Of a stretch of 5,200 nt of DNA, positions 4,160 to 5,200 are shown one piece after another; the stretch's first letter is position 1, and the number at the start of each line of letters is the position of its first letter. Under the pieces are notes generated by a model. The model saw only the letters and a list, made by a program, of their open reading frames with translations, was not told the DNA's origin and ran no database searches. The translations under genes and the position numbers were made by a program. The stretch comes from Oscillospiraceae bacterium (GTDB lineage: Bacteria > Bacillota > Clostridia > Oscillospirales > Acutalibacteraceae): positions 1 through 5,200 of the forward strand of contig JAQXHW010000012.1 in the NCBI GenBank assembly GCA_029007475.1, given 5' to 3'.

Positions 4160-5200
4160 TTAGAAGCCGCCGAAACCGTCCATTCCGCCGGGAGGCATCA
4201 TACCGCCCAATCCGGGGAGATTTCTGCGTTTTTTACCGCCTTTTTTGCCCTTAGAGTTCATCTGCTTCATTAGCTTCTGCATCTGCTCAAGCTGCTTAAT
4301 AATGCGGTTTACTTCCTCAACCGAACGACCTGAACCTGCGGCAATTCTGCGTTTTCTTGAGGGGTTCATAAGCGCGGGGTTTGCGCGCTCAGCTTCGGTC
4401 ATGGAAAGTATGATTGCTCGGCACCAATCAATCTGTCGCTCGTCGATGTTTGCCTCGTCAAGCTGTTTTTGATTCATGCCGGGAATCTTTGAAAGAATAC
4501 CCTTTAAGGGGCCTAACTTCTGAATTTGGTCAAACTGAGCAAGCAGGTCGTTGAAGTCCATTTTGTTCTGGAGCATCTTATTTGCAAGCTCCTCAGCTTT
4601 CTTCTGGTCAAGCTTGCTTTCGGCTTCTTCGATAAGGGTGAGCACGTCGCCCATGCCTAAGATACGGCTTGCCATTCTGTCGGGGTGAAAAACTTCGATG
4701 TCAGAGAGCTTTTCGCCTGTACCGGAGAATTTAATAGGCTTGCCTGTAACTGCTTTAACCGAAAGTGCGGCACCGCCTCGGGTATCGCCGTCAAGCTTTG
4801 TAAGAATTACACCCGTGATATCCAAGAGGTCATTAAAGGACTTTGCAACATTAACGGCATCCTGACCGGTCATGGAGTCTATAACAAGGAGAATTTCGGC
4901 GGGATTAACCTCGGTCTTGACTCTTTTCAGCTCATCCATAAGCTCCTCATCAATATGGAGTCGGCCGGCGGTATCGAGAATTACGATATCGTTGCCGTAG
5001 TCCTTAGCCTGACGGATAGCTGCGTTTGCAATTTTAACCGGGTCCTCCTTGCCCATTTCAAAAACAGGCACATCTACGGACTTGCCCACAACCTTTAGCT
5101 GCTCGATAGCAGCAGGACGGTAGATATCACAGGCAACCAAGAGAGGTCTGTGATTTTGAGCCTTCAGCATTTTTGCCAGCTTACCTGCGTGGGTAGTTTT
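4160..5200 (-). CDS. ffh: Signal recognition particle GTPase Ffh (SRP54), N-terminus beyond the window
   Basis: Ffh binds signal peptides emerging from the ribosome together with the SRP RNA and hands the ribosome to the receptor FtsY at the membrane. The visible 346 residues (of about 450 usual) begin inside the P-loop at KTTHAGKLAK, so the N domain and the start of the G domain lie off the right edge. In fragment numbering, the G domain shows CDIYRPAAIEQL (24-35), the G3 motif ILDTAGR (74-80), the G4 motif TKLDGDTRGG (134-143) and the closing GTGEKLSDIEVF (160-171). The methionine-rich M domain follows, with IPGMNQ and the SRP-RNA-binding RRIAAGSGRSVEEVN (284-298), then a basic and glycine/methionine-rich tail ending GFGGF. 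It is the first visible gene of the ffh-rpsP-khpA unit. The ATG at 5170 is internal and not the start. Confidence 0.98.
   Translation of the reverse strand, partial: KTTHAGKLAKMLKAQNHRPLLVACDIYRPAAIEQLKVVGKSVDVPVFEMGKEDPVKIANAAIRQAKDYGNDIVILDTAGRLHIDEELMDELKRVKTEVNPAEILLVIDSMTGQDAVNVAKSFNDLLDITGVILTKLDGDTRGGAALSVKAVTGKPIKFSGTGEKLSDIEVFHPDRMASRILGMGDVLTLIEEAESKLDQKKAEELANKMLQNKMDFNDLLAQFDQIQKLGPLKGILSKIPGMNQKQLDEANIDERQIDWCRAIILSMTEAERANPALMNPSRKRRIAAGSGRSVEEVNRIIKQLEQMQKLMKQMNSKGKKGGKKRRNLPGLGGMMPPGGMDGFGGF

Noticed and set aside
4685..5098. A 137-codon plus-strand ORF opposite ffh
   Set aside because: It is antisense to well-conserved Ffh G-domain motifs, resembles no known protein and has no convincing ribosome binding site; it is a shadow frame.

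Overview
The window looks like part of a Clostridia-type (Bacillota) chromosome, and every gene I can support lies on the minus strand. The evidence for this origin is the conserved block ffh - rpsP - khpA - rimM - trmD in the order known from Firmicutes, an HPr carrying both His15 and the regulatory Ser46, AGGAGG-type ribosome binding sites, TTGACA/TATAAT-type promoters, and a BspA-like leucine-rich-repeat surface protein of the kind common in gut Clostridia. I cannot place it to genus. There is no sign of a mobile element, CRISPR array, phage gene or RNA gene.

In transcription order (high to low coordinates), the window holds: the 3' three-quarters of ffh (SRP GTPase, cut at the right edge inside its P-loop); a 93-nt gap; rpsP (ribosomal protein S16); khpA (KH-domain RNA-binding protein); a rho-independent terminator followed at once by a consensus-quality promoter; a 355-aa signal-peptide/LRR/single-TM protein; rimM and trmD, which overlap by 11 nt; a 233-nt intergenic region with a second near-consensus promoter and repeated TTTTGnCACAA boxes; ptsH (HPr) with its own strong terminator; and the first 182 codons of uvrC, cut at the left edge.

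Functionally, the right half is protein-targeting and ribosome-assembly housekeeping (Ffh, S16, KhpA, RimM, TrmD). The LRR gene is the outlier. It sits inside that block, preceded by a terminator and promoter and only 27 nt ahead of rimM with no terminator between them. The simplest reading is that rimM-trmD are now transcribed from the surface-protein promoter. The left half (ptsH, uvrC) is a separate unit. The usual downstream partner of trmD, rplS, is not present in this window.

I see no undescribed biological system here. The observations worth a second look are the LRR insertion and its effect on rimM-trmD transcription, the repeated boxes upstream of the ptsH promoter, and uvrC starting immediately after the ptsH terminator with no room for a promoter of its own.
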